Shown in pieces: positions 40,567 through 49,678 of a DNA stretch of 64,000 bases. The DNA lies in assembly GCF_019710575.1 (NCBI RefSeq), contig NZ_JAHWFK010000025.1, forward strand, positions 124,001 through 188,000, in the 5' to 3' direction. The notes beneath the pieces were generated by a model. It searched no databases and had not been told where the DNA came from. It was given only the letters and a program-made list of their open reading frames with translations. This DNA comes from Paractinoplanes polyasparticus (GTDB taxonomy: Bacteria > Actinomycetota > Actinomycetes > Mycobacteriales > Micromonosporaceae). Position 1 is the stretch's first letter, and every line of letters begins with the position of its first letter. The position numbers and the translations under genes are program-made.

Positions 40567-42939
40567 CTAGTCGTCGTTGCGGATGGTGCCCGTGCCGGTG
40601 CCGTCCAGAGTGCGTACGGGATAAAGCGCGGCCGCCTCGAGCGTGAGTTGCTCGTCGTGCTCGCGCAGGCGGTCGCCGCGTACCTGGATCGGGAAGTCGA
40701 CGCCGGTCGCGCCGGCCGGGATCGTGCGGCAGCCCAGGTAGGGGTCGAAGTCGGCGTACGGCAGGGTCGTCGTGCCCGGAACCGTCGCCGCGCAGACCGT
40801 GAGATCCCGGGTCAGCGGCCGGCTCAGCGTCACCGGGAAAATCATGGGCGTACGGCCGGCGTGGCCCTCGATCACACTGGCGTCACCCACCGACAGCCCG
40901 GCTCGTGCCTCGAACCGCGCCACCTGCGGGTCGTGGTCGCTCAGCCCGCGCGTGGCGCTTTCCGGATGGTCGGCGTTGACGTGGGCCGCCCGCATGTCGA
41001 TCAGGTCGCCGTACAGGCCGTCGTTGACGAAGAGCTGGTCGAGCGTCTGGGCCTGCCCGTCGAAGACGTACGAGTAGGCGGACGACGGCGCGTCGGCGAC
41101 CAGATCGTCCCAGAGGTTGTGCAGGCCGGTGGCGTAGAGCGGGCCCAGTTGGTCGCCGGGTGCGGCCGGCGTCGGGTCGTCGGGCCGGGGGAAGACGTTC
41201 AGATCGCCGCCCAGCACTACCCGCGCGTTCGGGTGGGCCACCTCGATGGCGTCGGTGATCGCCGCCCCGTACGCCGCCTGCTCGCGCCGCTGTCCGACCC
41301 GGGTCTCCGGGCCCGACGAGAAGTGGTTGCTGATCGCCCAGAGTTGGTAGCGGTCGGCCGAGCCCGGCGCCGCGCGCACCTCGAACAGACCGACCTGCGG
41401 GGCTCGGGTGAAGACGTTGCTGCCGTCCACCCCGGTCGTCCGGTCGACGTCGGCCGGCAGCACCGCGTTGACCGTCTTCGGGTTGGACACCTCGGCGTTG
41501 GCCGGCAGCGCAGCGCCGCGATAGACGATCTGCGGCGCAGAGCCGAGCACCGGGTCGGCGCCGGTGGCCGTGCCGAGGGACACCCGGTCGGTGCGGTAGA
41601 GGAACCCTGACACGATGCCGCGGGCGTCGGCGCCGCTGCGGTCGGACGCCGCGTCGTACGCCGGTCCGCCGTTGCGGGTGATCGTCAGCGCCAGCTCCTG
41701 CAGCGTGTCCGGCTTGCCGTCGGCGTTGTCGGCCGGGCCGCAGCTCAGCGCCCTGCCGGCGACGCGGCAGACGTCCTGGTCCTCGGCCTCCTGCACCAGG
41801 ATCAGGTCGGGGCTGTGCAGGTCGGCGGTCACCTGGCGGGCCAGCCGCGTCAGCCGCGTGTCGTAGGCGGCCTGGCTGCCGGGCACGTAGTCGAACGGCG
41901 GGTTGACGCCCGGGCAGCCGGCGTTGCCGGTGAAGTCGCAGCCGTCGTTCGGGTCGTCGCGGAAGTCGTACAGGTTCTCGACGTTGAACGTCGAGACGGC
42001 CAGTTCGCGCTGCCGGTCGGCGGGCTGCGGCGGGTGGTTGGCGGCCGGGTCGGCGCCGGCCCGGAAGCCGACCCCCGCGACCTGGATGCCGTACTTGTTG
42101 AAGGCGTAGTAGACACCGCCGACCGCGTCGCCGGTGGTCGTGTCGAAGGTGCGGGCCGGCGGCAGCGTCCTACCGGTGGCCTTGACACCCATCGGCCCGA
42201 TCATGATCCGGTTGCCGTTGCCGTCGCCCTTGGTGTCGTCCAGCGGATGGGCGTCGCGAAAGACCCTGCGCGCGTACGGGTCGGCCCGCCTGAGCAGGGG
42301 GTCGTCGCGATCGACGAGCCAAACCTCGGCGTCCTGGGTGGACGCGAACGTCTTGGTGTTCGACACGGCGCCGGCGCCGGCGCGCACCCGCAGTTGCATG
42401 CCCTCGTGCTGTTCCCAGAACAGGTCGGCGGCCGGTTTCTGCGCGGGTGGGACGGCGTCGTCGACCTGCGCCTCCGTCGCGACGTCGAGCCCGGTGGCCA
42501 GGGTGGTGACCCACTCGGCGCTGGTGAGCTGGGTGAGGTTGAAGAACTCGGCGACCCGCGCGTTGACGATGATCTCGTCCCCGGCCCTGGGGGCGTAGTC
42601 GCCGATCAGCGTGGTGAAGGCGCCGAGGAAGACGAAGACGCCGTCGGAGCTGGCCGGATCGCCGTCGGTGTTGCTCTTGCGGCTCTGCAGGAAGAAGCCG
42701 TGCTGCGCGACGCCGGCGCTGGTGTGCGACAGGGTGAGCTGGGTGACCACGCCGCGTACGGGCACCTTGGCCGCACTCGAGCCGTTGCCCGAAGCCGGGG
42801 CCAGCGTGGACCGGGCCGCGGTGCCCTGGACGGCGCCGACGGTCAGGGGCTCGTCGGCGGTTCTCTCGGCGGCGTGGGCTGTGCCCGGGATCAGCAGGCC
42901 GACCAACGCAACCAGTGGCAACAATCGGTGACCCAGCAC
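40567..42939 (-). CDS. Secreted endonuclease/exonuclease/phosphatase-family nuclease
   Basis: The product is 790 residues from GTG 42937-42939, which has GGAGG upstream and gives a clean signal peptide (LLPLVALVGLLIPGTAHA). An N-terminal OB-like region (about 40-330) precedes the EEP nuclease domain (about 330-680). That domain has VSTFNVENLYDF, VQEAEDQD, ISNHFSSG, LGGDLNVFP and LSDHDPQVARF, the catalytic Asn, Glu, Asp and His set. A Calx-beta-like domain closes the protein (about 690-790). It is related to ExeM/NucH extracellular nucleases. A role in using extracellular DNA for phosphate or nutrients is likely. Confidence 0.88.
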   Translation of the reverse strand: MLGHRLLPLVALVGLLIPGTAHAAERTADEPLTVGAVQGTAARSTLAPASGNGSSAAKVPVRGVVTQLTLSHTSAGVAQHGFFLQSRKSNTDGDPASSDGVFVFLGAFTTLIGDYAPRAGDEIIVNARVAEFFNLTQLTSAEWVTTLATGLDVATEAQVDDAVPPAQKPAADLFWEQHEGMQLRVRAGAGAVSNTKTFASTQDAEVWLVDRDDPLLRRADPYARRVFRDAHPLDDTKGDGNGNRIMIGPMGVKATGRTLPPARTFDTTTGDAVGGVYYAFNKYGIQVAGVGFRAGADPAANHPPQPADRQRELAVSTFNVENLYDFRDDPNDGCDFTGNAGCPGVNPPFDYVPGSQAAYDTRLTRLARQVTADLHSPDLILVQEAEDQDVCRVAGRALSCGPADNADGKPDTLQELALTITRNGGPAYDAASDRSGADARGIVSGFLYRTDRVSLGTATGADPVLGSAPQIVYRGAALPANAEVSNPKTVNAVLPADVDRTTGVDGSNVFTRAPQVGLFEVRAAPGSADRYQLWAISNHFSSGPETRVGQRREQAAYGAAITDAIEVAHPNARVVLGGDLNVFPRPDDPTPAAPGDQLGPLYATGLHNLWDDLVADAPSSAYSYVFDGQAQTLDQLFVNDGLYGDLIDMRAAHVNADHPESATRGLSDHDPQVARFEARAGLSVGDASVIEGHAGRTPMIFPVTLSRPLTRDLTVCAATVPGTTTLPYADFDPYLGCRTIPAGATGVDFPIQVRGDRLREHDEQLTLEAAALYPVRTLDGTGTGTIRNDD

Positions 42940-43064
42940 GGCGCCTCCACCGCGACGAAGTCGCGCATAAGGAACGAGGCGGCCCGGTCCGCGCTCTCCG
43001 CGGAGAGAGACCACACCCCGAACTCGTGGACCGGCGTTTCGGCGTCCGGTCGCAGAAGTTGAGC

Positions 43065-44084
43065 TTAGTCGATGGACTCCAGGCTTTGAACCAGTTGCGC
43101 GACGTCGGCGCCGTACTCGTACCAGTCGCGGTCGGCCTGGTAGCCCAGCTCAGCGTTGACCTTGAGCATCGACTCGTTGTGCTGCGCGTTCCAGGTCTGC
43201 ACCTCGCGCAGCTCGGGCTCGGCCGACCGCAGTTCGAACAGCATGCGCGCCTTGATCGCCCGGTCGATGCCGTAGCCGCGGTGGTCGCGCACGACAATCG
43301 TGTCGTACTGGTCGGCCCGCTCGGGGTGGTGGGCCGGGACCACGACCTCGGTCAGCCCGGCGACGACCTGGCTCTCGTCGTGCAGGGCGAGCACGATGTA
43401 CGGCTTCAGGCCGCGCTTGTGCAGCGTGTCGAGCGAGTCGCGCAGCCGCTGCGGGTCGGAGGAGCGGGGCGCCAGGTCGAGGTCGTCATCGTCGTCGGGC
43501 GCCTCGAGCTTGGCCTGCGCGTACGCCTCGAGCAGATGGTCGGGCGGACCGCCGGGGTGGAACTCGACCCGGTAGCCGGCGCCGATGCTGTTGGACATGA
43601 CGGTCAAAGCGGGCCAGTCCACGCTGGACAGCGAAAGCACGCTGCGCGTCTCGACGTACTCCTTCTCGAAGCCCAGCGCCTCGTAGAACGCGATGGCCGG
43701 AGTGCCGCCGATGGCTTCGACCCCGATGCTGGAGAAACCCTCGAGGTAGGCCCGGCGCACGGCGACCGCCACCAGCTGGCGGCCCAGGCCGCGCCGGCGC
43801 AGGCGGGGCTGCACGATCACCTCGAGCACGCCGATGTCGCCGAGCAACAGCATGCTGATGTGGGCGAAGATCTCACTCTCGCCCTCGGGCAGCCGGTCGT
43901 CCTCGGCCACCCAGCTGATCCGCCGCTCGCCGGGCATGGTCTCGGCCAGATAGTCACGGACCTGTCCGTCGATCCACGGCGGGTCGTCGGGGAGATCGGT
44001 GGCGAGCACCGTGTTCACCGTCTCCACGAGCGACCGGATCTCCTCCGCCGAAGCGGCCCGGGGATCCCACTCACGCACCCTCAC
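43065..44084 (-). CDS. Tandem GNAT acetyltransferase
   Basis: The product is 339 residues with two GNAT folds. The first (about 1-170) has the acetyl-CoA loop VIVQPRLRRRGLGRQLVAVAV and the IGGTPAIAFYEALGFE motif. The second (about 185-339) has TIVVRDHRGYGIDRAIKARM and NAQHNESMLKVNAELGY. Two-domain GNATs include mycothiol synthase MshD, but the motifs do not identify this as MshD, so the acceptor stays open. Start among clustered GTGs is uncertain; 44082-44084 is chosen. It lies between the transglycosylase and the nuclease on the same strand. Confidence 0.85.
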   Translation of the reverse strand: MRVREWDPRAASAEEIRSLVETVNTVLATDLPDDPPWIDGQVRDYLAETMPGERRISWVAEDDRLPEGESEIFAHISMLLLGDIGVLEVIVQPRLRRRGLGRQLVAVAVRRAYLEGFSSIGVEAIGGTPAIAFYEALGFEKEYVETRSVLSLSSVDWPALTVMSNSIGAGYRVEFHPGGPPDHLLEAYAQAKLEAPDDDDDLDLAPRSSDPQRLRDSLDTLHKRGLKPYIVLALHDESQVVAGLTEVVVPAHHPERADQYDTIVVRDHRGYGIDRAIKARMLFELRSAEPELREVQTWNAQHNESMLKVNAELGYQADRDWYEYGADVAQLVQSLESID

Positions 44085-44172
44085 CCGTACAGCTTGCCGG
44101 TAAGCGCACCGTCTGGGAAGTGCTCCGACCGTAAATGTGTAGGTACTGTCACTCTGCGTGCATGATTCCGCA

Positions 44173-45882
44173 TCAGCCGCGCGACCGGCGTCCGTAGTCG
44201 TTCGCCGCGTCGAAGACCTTCTGCGCGTACGGGCGGACGGCGTTGTACGAGAGAATCGAGTCCCACCACGCCTCGGGCTTGGTGAGGTCACGTCCGCCCT
44301 GGCAGAGGTAGGTGGCGGCGGTCAATGACGCATCGTCGATGTCGTTGGGGTCGGCCACGCCGTTGTTGTCGGCGTCCACCTTGTAGGAGTTCCAGGTGGC
44401 CGGGATGAACTGCAGGGGCCCGACGGCCCGGTCGTAGGTGGTGTCCTGGTCGAGCGCGCCCCGGTCGGTGTCCGGGATCAGCTGCCGCCCACCCTTGCCG
44501 TCGAGCGGAAGCCCGAAGATCGGCGGCATCGCGGTGCCATCGGTGGAGAGCACAGCCCCGTTGGCCGCCCCGTGCGAAGACTCGATCTTGCCCAGTGCGG
44601 CCAGCGTGGTCCAGCTCAACCGGCAGGCAGGTGTGGTGCGCTGAAGCACCAGCTCGGCGTAGCCGTAAGCCTGCACCGCCACAACCGGGATCCCGAGCCG
44701 CGTGCCCATCGTGCCCGCCCATCCGGCCAGCGCATCGGCCGGTCGCCCACCTGTCTGCACAGCCCCCGTCGGCGGGAGAGTCGCACCCACCGCTCCGGTC
44801 GGAGCGACCGTGCCGGGCAGCCCACCCGGCACCCCGCCCGTCGGCCCACCCGGTAGCCCGCCCGGCACCCCGTTCGGATCGACACCCGGCAGCCCGCTGC
44901 CCGTCACCCCGCCCGGCTGACCCACCGAGGGCAGCCCGCCCGCCGCGCCGAGCGGGAACCCGGGCGAGGCACTCGGCGAGGGCGCGGCCTGAAGAGCCTG
45001 CGGCACCAGATAGGCGCCCGCGGCGCCGGCCGCCCCGAGCAGCAAGGCGGCGATGACCGCCGGCACGATGAGCCGGCCACTGGGCCGCTTGGCCCAAGCC
45101 GCGGTGCTCCGCCCGACCCGCCCCACCGCTCGGACCGGAGCAGCTCGCCGCAGCCGCCCCGGCCGCCGGACAGCCGCCACAGCAGCAGTGCCGCCGCTAG
45201 TCTTCGCCGCCCCGCTCGCCGCTGCGCCGTTTGCAGTCGCTCCGCCGTTTGCTGCCGCTCCGCCGTTTGCTGCCGCTCCGCCGTTTGCTGCCGCTCCGCC
45301 TACTGCTGTTCCGCTTGCTGAACCTACGCCGGGTGCTGTCGCGCCTGCTGCCGTTCCGCTTGCGGTTGCCGTGCCGCCCGCCGCCGCTTCGCTTGGTGGT
45401 GTCGCCGCGCCGCCTGCTGCTGTCCCGCTGGCCGTTGCCGCCCCGCCTGCACCGCTCGTCGCCGGTTCGACTGTTGCCGGTCTGCTGTCCGTGCTACTCG
45501 TCGCTGGCTTTCCGCTTGGCGCGCCCGTCGCCGGCCCGTCGGTGGACGCAGACACAGCGTTCGCCGGTGCGGGCGTGCTCGCCGAGTTGCCGTCAACTGC
45601 CTTGTTGCCGGGCGCAGTCCCTTGTGGGCTGTCGGCGGGCGTCCTTTGTGCTGGGATGGCCGTAGGACCGGCGTCCTGGGCACTGGGCGGTGTCGCCGCG
45701 CTGGGAGTGCTCGGAGCGTCGCTCGGGTTTGCGGCGCCCGCACTGTTCTTACCAGCGTCGGGTGCGCCCTCTGGGCCGGCGCTGGCCGCAGGCGACGCCG
45801 GGCCGGGGAGAGGGGCTGCGCCGGAGCTTGCCAGCGGCCCAGCCTGATGCGGAGCCGCAGCTCTCAGCTCGGGCTCTGCCAC
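44173..45882 (-). CDS. Membrane-anchored lytic transglycosylase with Ala/Gly/Pro-rich N-terminus
   Basis: The product is 569 residues from GTG 45880-45882, which has GCAGGAG upstream. Residues about 1-245 are low complexity (Ala/Pro/Gly/Thr), including a run of GGAAAN repeats. A basic stretch and one membrane helix (VPAVIAALLLGAAGAAGAYLV, about 270-290) follow, then a Pro/Gly linker. The C-terminal SLT domain (about 400-569) has the catalytic Glu in LGKIESSHGAANG plus GPLQFIPATWNSY, as in MltB-like enzymes that cleave peptidoglycan. The long cytoplasmic disordered part is unusual for this family and may recruit partners. It is divergent from the FmdB-type gene. Confidence 0.88.
   Translation of the reverse strand: MAEPELRAAAPHQAGPLASSGAAPLPGPASPAASAGPEGAPDAGKNSAGAANPSDAPSTPSAATPPSAQDAGPTAIPAQRTPADSPQGTAPGNKAVDGNSASTPAPANAVSASTDGPATGAPSGKPATSSTDSRPATVEPATSGAGGAATASGTAAGGAATPPSEAAAGGTATASGTAAGATAPGVGSASGTAVGGAAANGGAAANGGAAANGGATANGAAASGAAKTSGGTAAVAAVRRPGRLRRAAPVRAVGRVGRSTAAWAKRPSGRLIVPAVIAALLLGAAGAAGAYLVPQALQAAPSPSASPGFPLGAAGGLPSVGQPGGVTGSGLPGVDPNGVPGGLPGGPTGGVPGGLPGTVAPTGAVGATLPPTGAVQTGGRPADALAGWAGTMGTRLGIPVVAVQAYGYAELVLQRTTPACRLSWTTLAALGKIESSHGAANGAVLSTDGTAMPPIFGLPLDGKGGRQLIPDTDRGALDQDTTYDRAVGPLQFIPATWNSYKVDADNNGVADPNDIDDASLTAATYLCQGGRDLTKPEAWWDSILSYNAVRPYAQKVFDAANDYGRRSRG
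45221..45310. repeat. Five-unit 18-bp tandem repeat inside the transglycosylase gene
   Basis: Units of GCTCCGCCGTTTGCTGCC start at 45221, 45239, 45257, 45275 and 45293. The middle three are identical and the outer two degenerate. They encode repeated Gly-Gly-Ala-Ala-Ala-Asn in the transglycosylase N-terminus and could vary in number by slippage. Confidence 0.9.
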
Positions 45883-46026
45883 CGGTTTCTCCTGCCGCTC
45901 CGCCACGCGGACGACACTACCCAACCCAGGCCCGCCGCGAGGGGCCGCGTTGAAGCCTGTGGATAACTCCCGGACGACGCACCGGCTGGCTGTTTCGCCA
46001 CGACCGGGAGGCCCTACTCTTCTCCC

Positions 46027-46245
46027 ATGCCGCGTTACGAGTTCCGCTGCCGCGCATGCGGCGACACGTTCGAGGTCGTCCGGCCGATGAGCGAGGCCTC
46101 TGCTCCTTCGACGTGTCCGCAGGGCCACGCCGACACGGTGAAGCTGCTGTCGGCCGTCGCCGTCACCGGTCGCGGCGCGGGCGCCCCGACCGGCCCGGCC
46201 GCCCCCACCGGCGGCGGCTGTTGCGGCGGCGCTTGCGGCTGCTGA
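46027..46245 (+). CDS. FmdB-type zinc-ribbon protein
   Basis: This is a 72-residue protein with an N-terminal FmdB zinc ribbon (MPRYEFRCRACGDTFEVV, then STCPQGH in place of the usual Cys-x-x-Cys) and a Gly/Ala tail ending GGGCCGGACGC. That tail holds four more cysteines and might bind metal. FmdB-like proteins are small putative regulatory or metal-binding proteins without a settled role. ATG start, 144 bases from the divergent transglycosylase gene. A TTATCCACA-type DnaA box (45958-45966) lies in that gap. Confidence 0.85.
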   Translation: MPRYEFRCRACGDTFEVVRPMSEASAPSTCPQGHADTVKLLSAVAVTGRGAGAPTGPAAPTGGGCCGGACGC

Positions 46246-46921
46246 CGCCGATCAGCGCCACTCGACCGGCCGCCCCCGGTGAGTCGCTCCCAGCGGAAGG
46301 AGCGCTTGCCGGTAGCGGCTCGACCTGCGGTGGCGCCTGACCGGCCGCGCTCACAGCGAACCACCGGCAGAGATTCGTAGCGTGCGTCGACGGCCGGAGC
46401 CACGATGCCCCAGCGACCCGACCTGGATGATCAACAGGGCAGTGATTCGGGCGGCGCCGGCGGCGTTCTGAAGCATCGAGGACGGCTCCCATCAGGTGGG
46501 GGCGGGTATCGATCGAGAATCACCCTCCCGGATGGTGAGACCGACGATCTCTTTCGGGCCACACGCTCCACCTGGGCTGATCTTTCTCCTTTGGCGGACC
46601 AGCAGTGCGACCTGCCGCGGACAAGCCCGAAATATGATGATCTAGCTGAGCGAAACGGCAGGCCTCAGGTCCGGCCGGGCCGCATCGGCGGGTGCCTCTT
46701 GCGGGTCCCGCCGAACAGTCGGCCCGAACTGGCCGACTGCGGCGTGACCCGGCTCGATCCATTTCGTTACGTCACGCGTAGTGCTGTACGAAGCCGGCGA
46801 TGTCCTCCGTCCGGGGTCGGCCGTGGCGGGTGGATGGTCACTGTCCGTTTCTACGATGGCCGGTGACGCTGTGATACGTCAGCATGAGACGCGACTTCCC
46901 AAAGGGGGCGGAGGTTCCACC
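46246..46921. other. 0.68 kb gap without a convincing gene
   Basis: An open frame of 153 codons at 46405-46866 has no ribosome site, no family likeness and atypical composition, so I do not call it. A hairpin CGCTCC/GGAGCG (46285-46304) may end the FmdB transcript. TGACG-N8-CGTCA (46864-46881) is a perfect dyad about 40 bases before the cyclase start and could be an operator. Composition is lower in GC than the flanks. Confidence 0.5.
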
Positions 46922-49582
46922 GTGTCGGGACGGACCGAGCTGCCGAGTGGGCTGGTGACCTTTGTGTTCACCGACATCGAGGGCTCGACGCGGTTGGCCC
47001 GGATGCTCGGCGACGACTACGGCTCGGTCCTCGGCGATCACCGCTGCGTGATGAGGGCTGCGCTGAGCGACTTCGGCGGTGTCGAACTATTCACGGAGGG
47101 TGACAGCTTTTTCATCGCCTTTCAGGATGCGACCGCAGCGATCGCGGCCTGTGTGGAGGCTCAAAGGCAACTGTCCGCACATGAGTGGCCCAGTGCCGAG
47201 GTCGCGCCCCGGGTCCGCATGGGCATGCACACGGGGCCGGCCCGGCCGGTCGGGGGCGAGTACGCCAGCGCCGAGGTCCACCGGGCGGCCCGGGTTGCCG
47301 CCGCCGCGCACGGCGGCCAGATCCTCTGCTCGGGCGCGACGATGCTGGCCGTCCTGACGTCGGGGGCGCCCGTCCCTTTCGCCCTGACCGTGCCCCGGGC
47401 CGCGGAGCCGCCGCGGGCCCGGACGGGGGCCGATGTCGACCTGCTCGACCTCGGCCCGCACCGCCTGCGCGGCTTCGACGACGACGAGCGCCTGTTCCAG
47501 ATCCTCGCGCCCGGCCTCGACCGGGACTTCCCGCCGCCGCGCACGCCGGGCGCCGCCACCCACAACCTGCCGGTCCCGCTGACCGCCTTCACGGGCCGCC
47601 GAGCCGAACTGGCCGAGCTCACCGCCCTGGTCGACCGCCACCGCATGGTCACCGTCGTCGGACCCGGTGGCTCCGGCAAGACGCGGGTTGCCCTGGCCGC
47701 GGCCGGGCAGCTGCTGGAGGCGTACCCCCAAGGGGTCTGGACGGTCGACGCCGGAGACGCCACCGACGCGCTGGTGCCCGCGCTGGCCGCGGCCCTTGGA
47801 GTGCGCACCGAGCCGGGCCGCCCGATCCTCGAGTCGCTGCTGGAACACTGCGCTGACCGGCAGATGCTGCTGGTCCTGGAGACCGCCGACGTCGCACCCG
47901 CGGTCTGCGCCACCCTCGTACGCCGTCTGCTCGCCCGTTGCCCGCGCCTCGACGTGCTGGTCACCAGCCGGGTGCCGCTCAACGTGGCCGGCGAGGTCGT
48001 CTGGAACCTTCCGCCGCTGTCGCCTGCGGACCTGTTCGCGCTGCTCTCCGAGCGCACCGCCGAAGCCCGGGGCGGCCGTCCGGGCCCGATCGAGGACCAC
48101 ACCGACCTGTCGCAGGTCGCCGCCCGGCTCGAGGGCTCGCCACTGGCGGCTGAGCTGGCTGCGATCCGGCTGCGTTCGCTGTCGGCCGAGCAACTCGCCG
48201 CCCGCCTCGACGATCCGCTGGCCGCGCTCGACCCGGTCAACGCCGAGGCCGAGGACAGGCACGGCAGCCTCACCGCCAACCTGGACTGGTCGTACCGGAC
48301 ACTCAGCACTCCCGCCGCCGGTCTGCTGCGGCGGCTGGCGGTCTTCGCCGGCACCGTCGATCTCGGCACGGTCGAGTGGTGCGGCGTCGAGGCTCTGGGC
48401 GCGCTGTCCGAGCTGGCCGACAAGTCCCTGATCGAGCTCGTGCCGGGTCCGCGCTACCGGCTGTCGGGCCAGGTCCGGGCGTACGCGTCCCGCCGCCTCA
48501 CCGCGGCCGGCGACGAGCGTGCCGCCCGCGACCGTCATGTCGCCTGGGCGATGCACACGCTGGACGCCGTATCGGTGGACACCGACGGCCAGCCGCGAAC
48601 CACCTCCCTGACCGAGCTGGCGCCCTACGTGCCCGAGTGGGAGACCGCGCTGCACTGGGCCGCCAACAAGGGCAGCGTCCGCTCCGGCCTGCGTCTGGCG
48701 CTCGCTCTCGACCCGTGGTGGCGCGAGCACGACCACGCGGCGGAGGGGCGCGACCTGCTGTACCGCCTCTACCAGCGACTGGACGGGGTGGATGTCGAGC
48801 CGGGCGTGCTCGGGTCCGCCCATCTCGTGCACGCCGGTCTGGCCGACGACCGTACCGAGCGCGCCCGCTTCCTCGACCGTGCCGAGCGGATCGCCCGAGC
48901 CGAGGACGATCACGCGCTGCTGGTACGGGCCCTGGCCGGGCGCCGCAGCACGCTGATCGAGGCCGGGCACTACGAGCAGGCCGAGCAGCTGTGCCGCGAC
49001 GTCATCGCCGAAGCCGAGCGGGCCGGCGTGTCCGAGGCGGCGCTCCCGGCCGTGATCGCCCTGGCCGAGCTGCTCTGGCGGCGGGATGAGCTGACCGGGG
49101 CGGCTGAGTTGCTGGGCGCGGCCCGGCAGGCCGAGGCGAGCTGCCCCGAGCATCGCGGCAAGCGGACCGTGGACTGGCTGCTGGGCATGGTCGCGCTGCG
49201 CCGGGGCGACCTCGTGGCGGCCCACGACCACCTGGTGGTGGCGCTGCGCTCGCGGCTGCGCCACGGTTTCAGCGGTGCGGCGGCCGATGCGGTGGCCGCC
49301 ATCGCGGTCCGCTGTTCGCTGGGCGGTGACCCGACGACCGCCGCGGTGCTGTTCGGCGGGGCCGAGGCGGCGCGGGGAGCCCGGCGTACGGAGATGTTCG
49401 GGCGCTTCTGGTCGGCCCAGCAGCTCGCCCTGCGTACGTCGCTGGGTGATGCCGCCTTCGACGTCGCGTACGCCGACGGGGTCGGTCTGGGCTTCGACCG
49501 GATCGTCGCGATGGCCCTGGCCGTCGAGCACCCCGACCTCGAGGACGGGGCCGTCCGCTTCGCCCAGACGCTGCGGGGCTGA
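46922..49582 (+). CDS. Class III nucleotidyl cyclase-like, NB-ARC ATPase, TPR regulator
   Basis: The product is 886 residues in three parts. A cyclase homology domain (about 1-170) has TFVFTDIEGSTRLA and TEGDSFFIAF, but the site for the transition-state Asn reads EVHRAARVAAAAHGGQ (His instead). An NB-ARC-like STAND ATPase (about 215-520) has Walker A VVGPGGSGKTRVA, a Walker B region LLVLETADV (Glu-Thr where Asp-Asn is usual) and TSRVPLNVAGE. Helical TPR-like repeats fill the rest. No DNA-binding domain was seen. GTG 46922 with GGAGG upstream is preferred; ATG 46856 is possible. Likely a signalling switch whose effector is unknown. Confidence 0.8.
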   Translation: MSGRTELPSGLVTFVFTDIEGSTRLARMLGDDYGSVLGDHRCVMRAALSDFGGVELFTEGDSFFIAFQDATAAIAACVEAQRQLSAHEWPSAEVAPRVRMGMHTGPARPVGGEYASAEVHRAARVAAAAHGGQILCSGATMLAVLTSGAPVPFALTVPRAAEPPRARTGADVDLLDLGPHRLRGFDDDERLFQILAPGLDRDFPPPRTPGAATHNLPVPLTAFTGRRAELAELTALVDRHRMVTVVGPGGSGKTRVALAAAGQLLEAYPQGVWTVDAGDATDALVPALAAALGVRTEPGRPILESLLEHCADRQMLLVLETADVAPAVCATLVRRLLARCPRLDVLVTSRVPLNVAGEVVWNLPPLSPADLFALLSERTAEARGGRPGPIEDHTDLSQVAARLEGSPLAAELAAIRLRSLSAEQLAARLDDPLAALDPVNAEAEDRHGSLTANLDWSYRTLSTPAAGLLRRLAVFAGTVDLGTVEWCGVEALGALSELADKSLIELVPGPRYRLSGQVRAYASRRLTAAGDERAARDRHVAWAMHTLDAVSVDTDGQPRTTSLTELAPYVPEWETALHWAANKGSVRSGLRLALALDPWWREHDHAAEGRDLLYRLYQRLDGVDVEPGVLGSAHLVHAGLADDRTERARFLDRAERIARAEDDHALLVRALAGRRSTLIEAGHYEQAEQLCRDVIAEAERAGVSEAALPAVIALAELLWRRDELTGAAELLGAARQAEASCPEHRGKRTVDWLLGMVALRRGDLVAAHDHLVVALRSRLRHGFSGAAADAVAAIAVRCSLGGDPTTAAVLFGGAEAARGARRTEMFGRFWSAQQLALRTSLGDAAFDVAYADGVGLGFDRIVAMALAVEHPDLEDGAVRFAQTLRG

Positions 49583-49678
49583 CCAACGCACGCGGATGTT
49601 CCTGAACGATGATTAATGTGATGTCCTGGATAGTCGGCCCGGACACGATCGCTATGGTGTCTCCGTGCGGGGCATCAC

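Noticed and set aside
46405..46866. 153-codon frame upstream of the cyclase/NB-ARC gene
   Set aside because: No ribosome site, no recognisable domain and atypical composition. It overlaps the likely promoter region of the next gene.
47087..49591. 834-codon minus-strand frame opposite the cyclase/NB-ARC gene
   Set aside because: Shadow of a gene with clear cyclase and Walker A motifs; no ribosome site or conserved domain.
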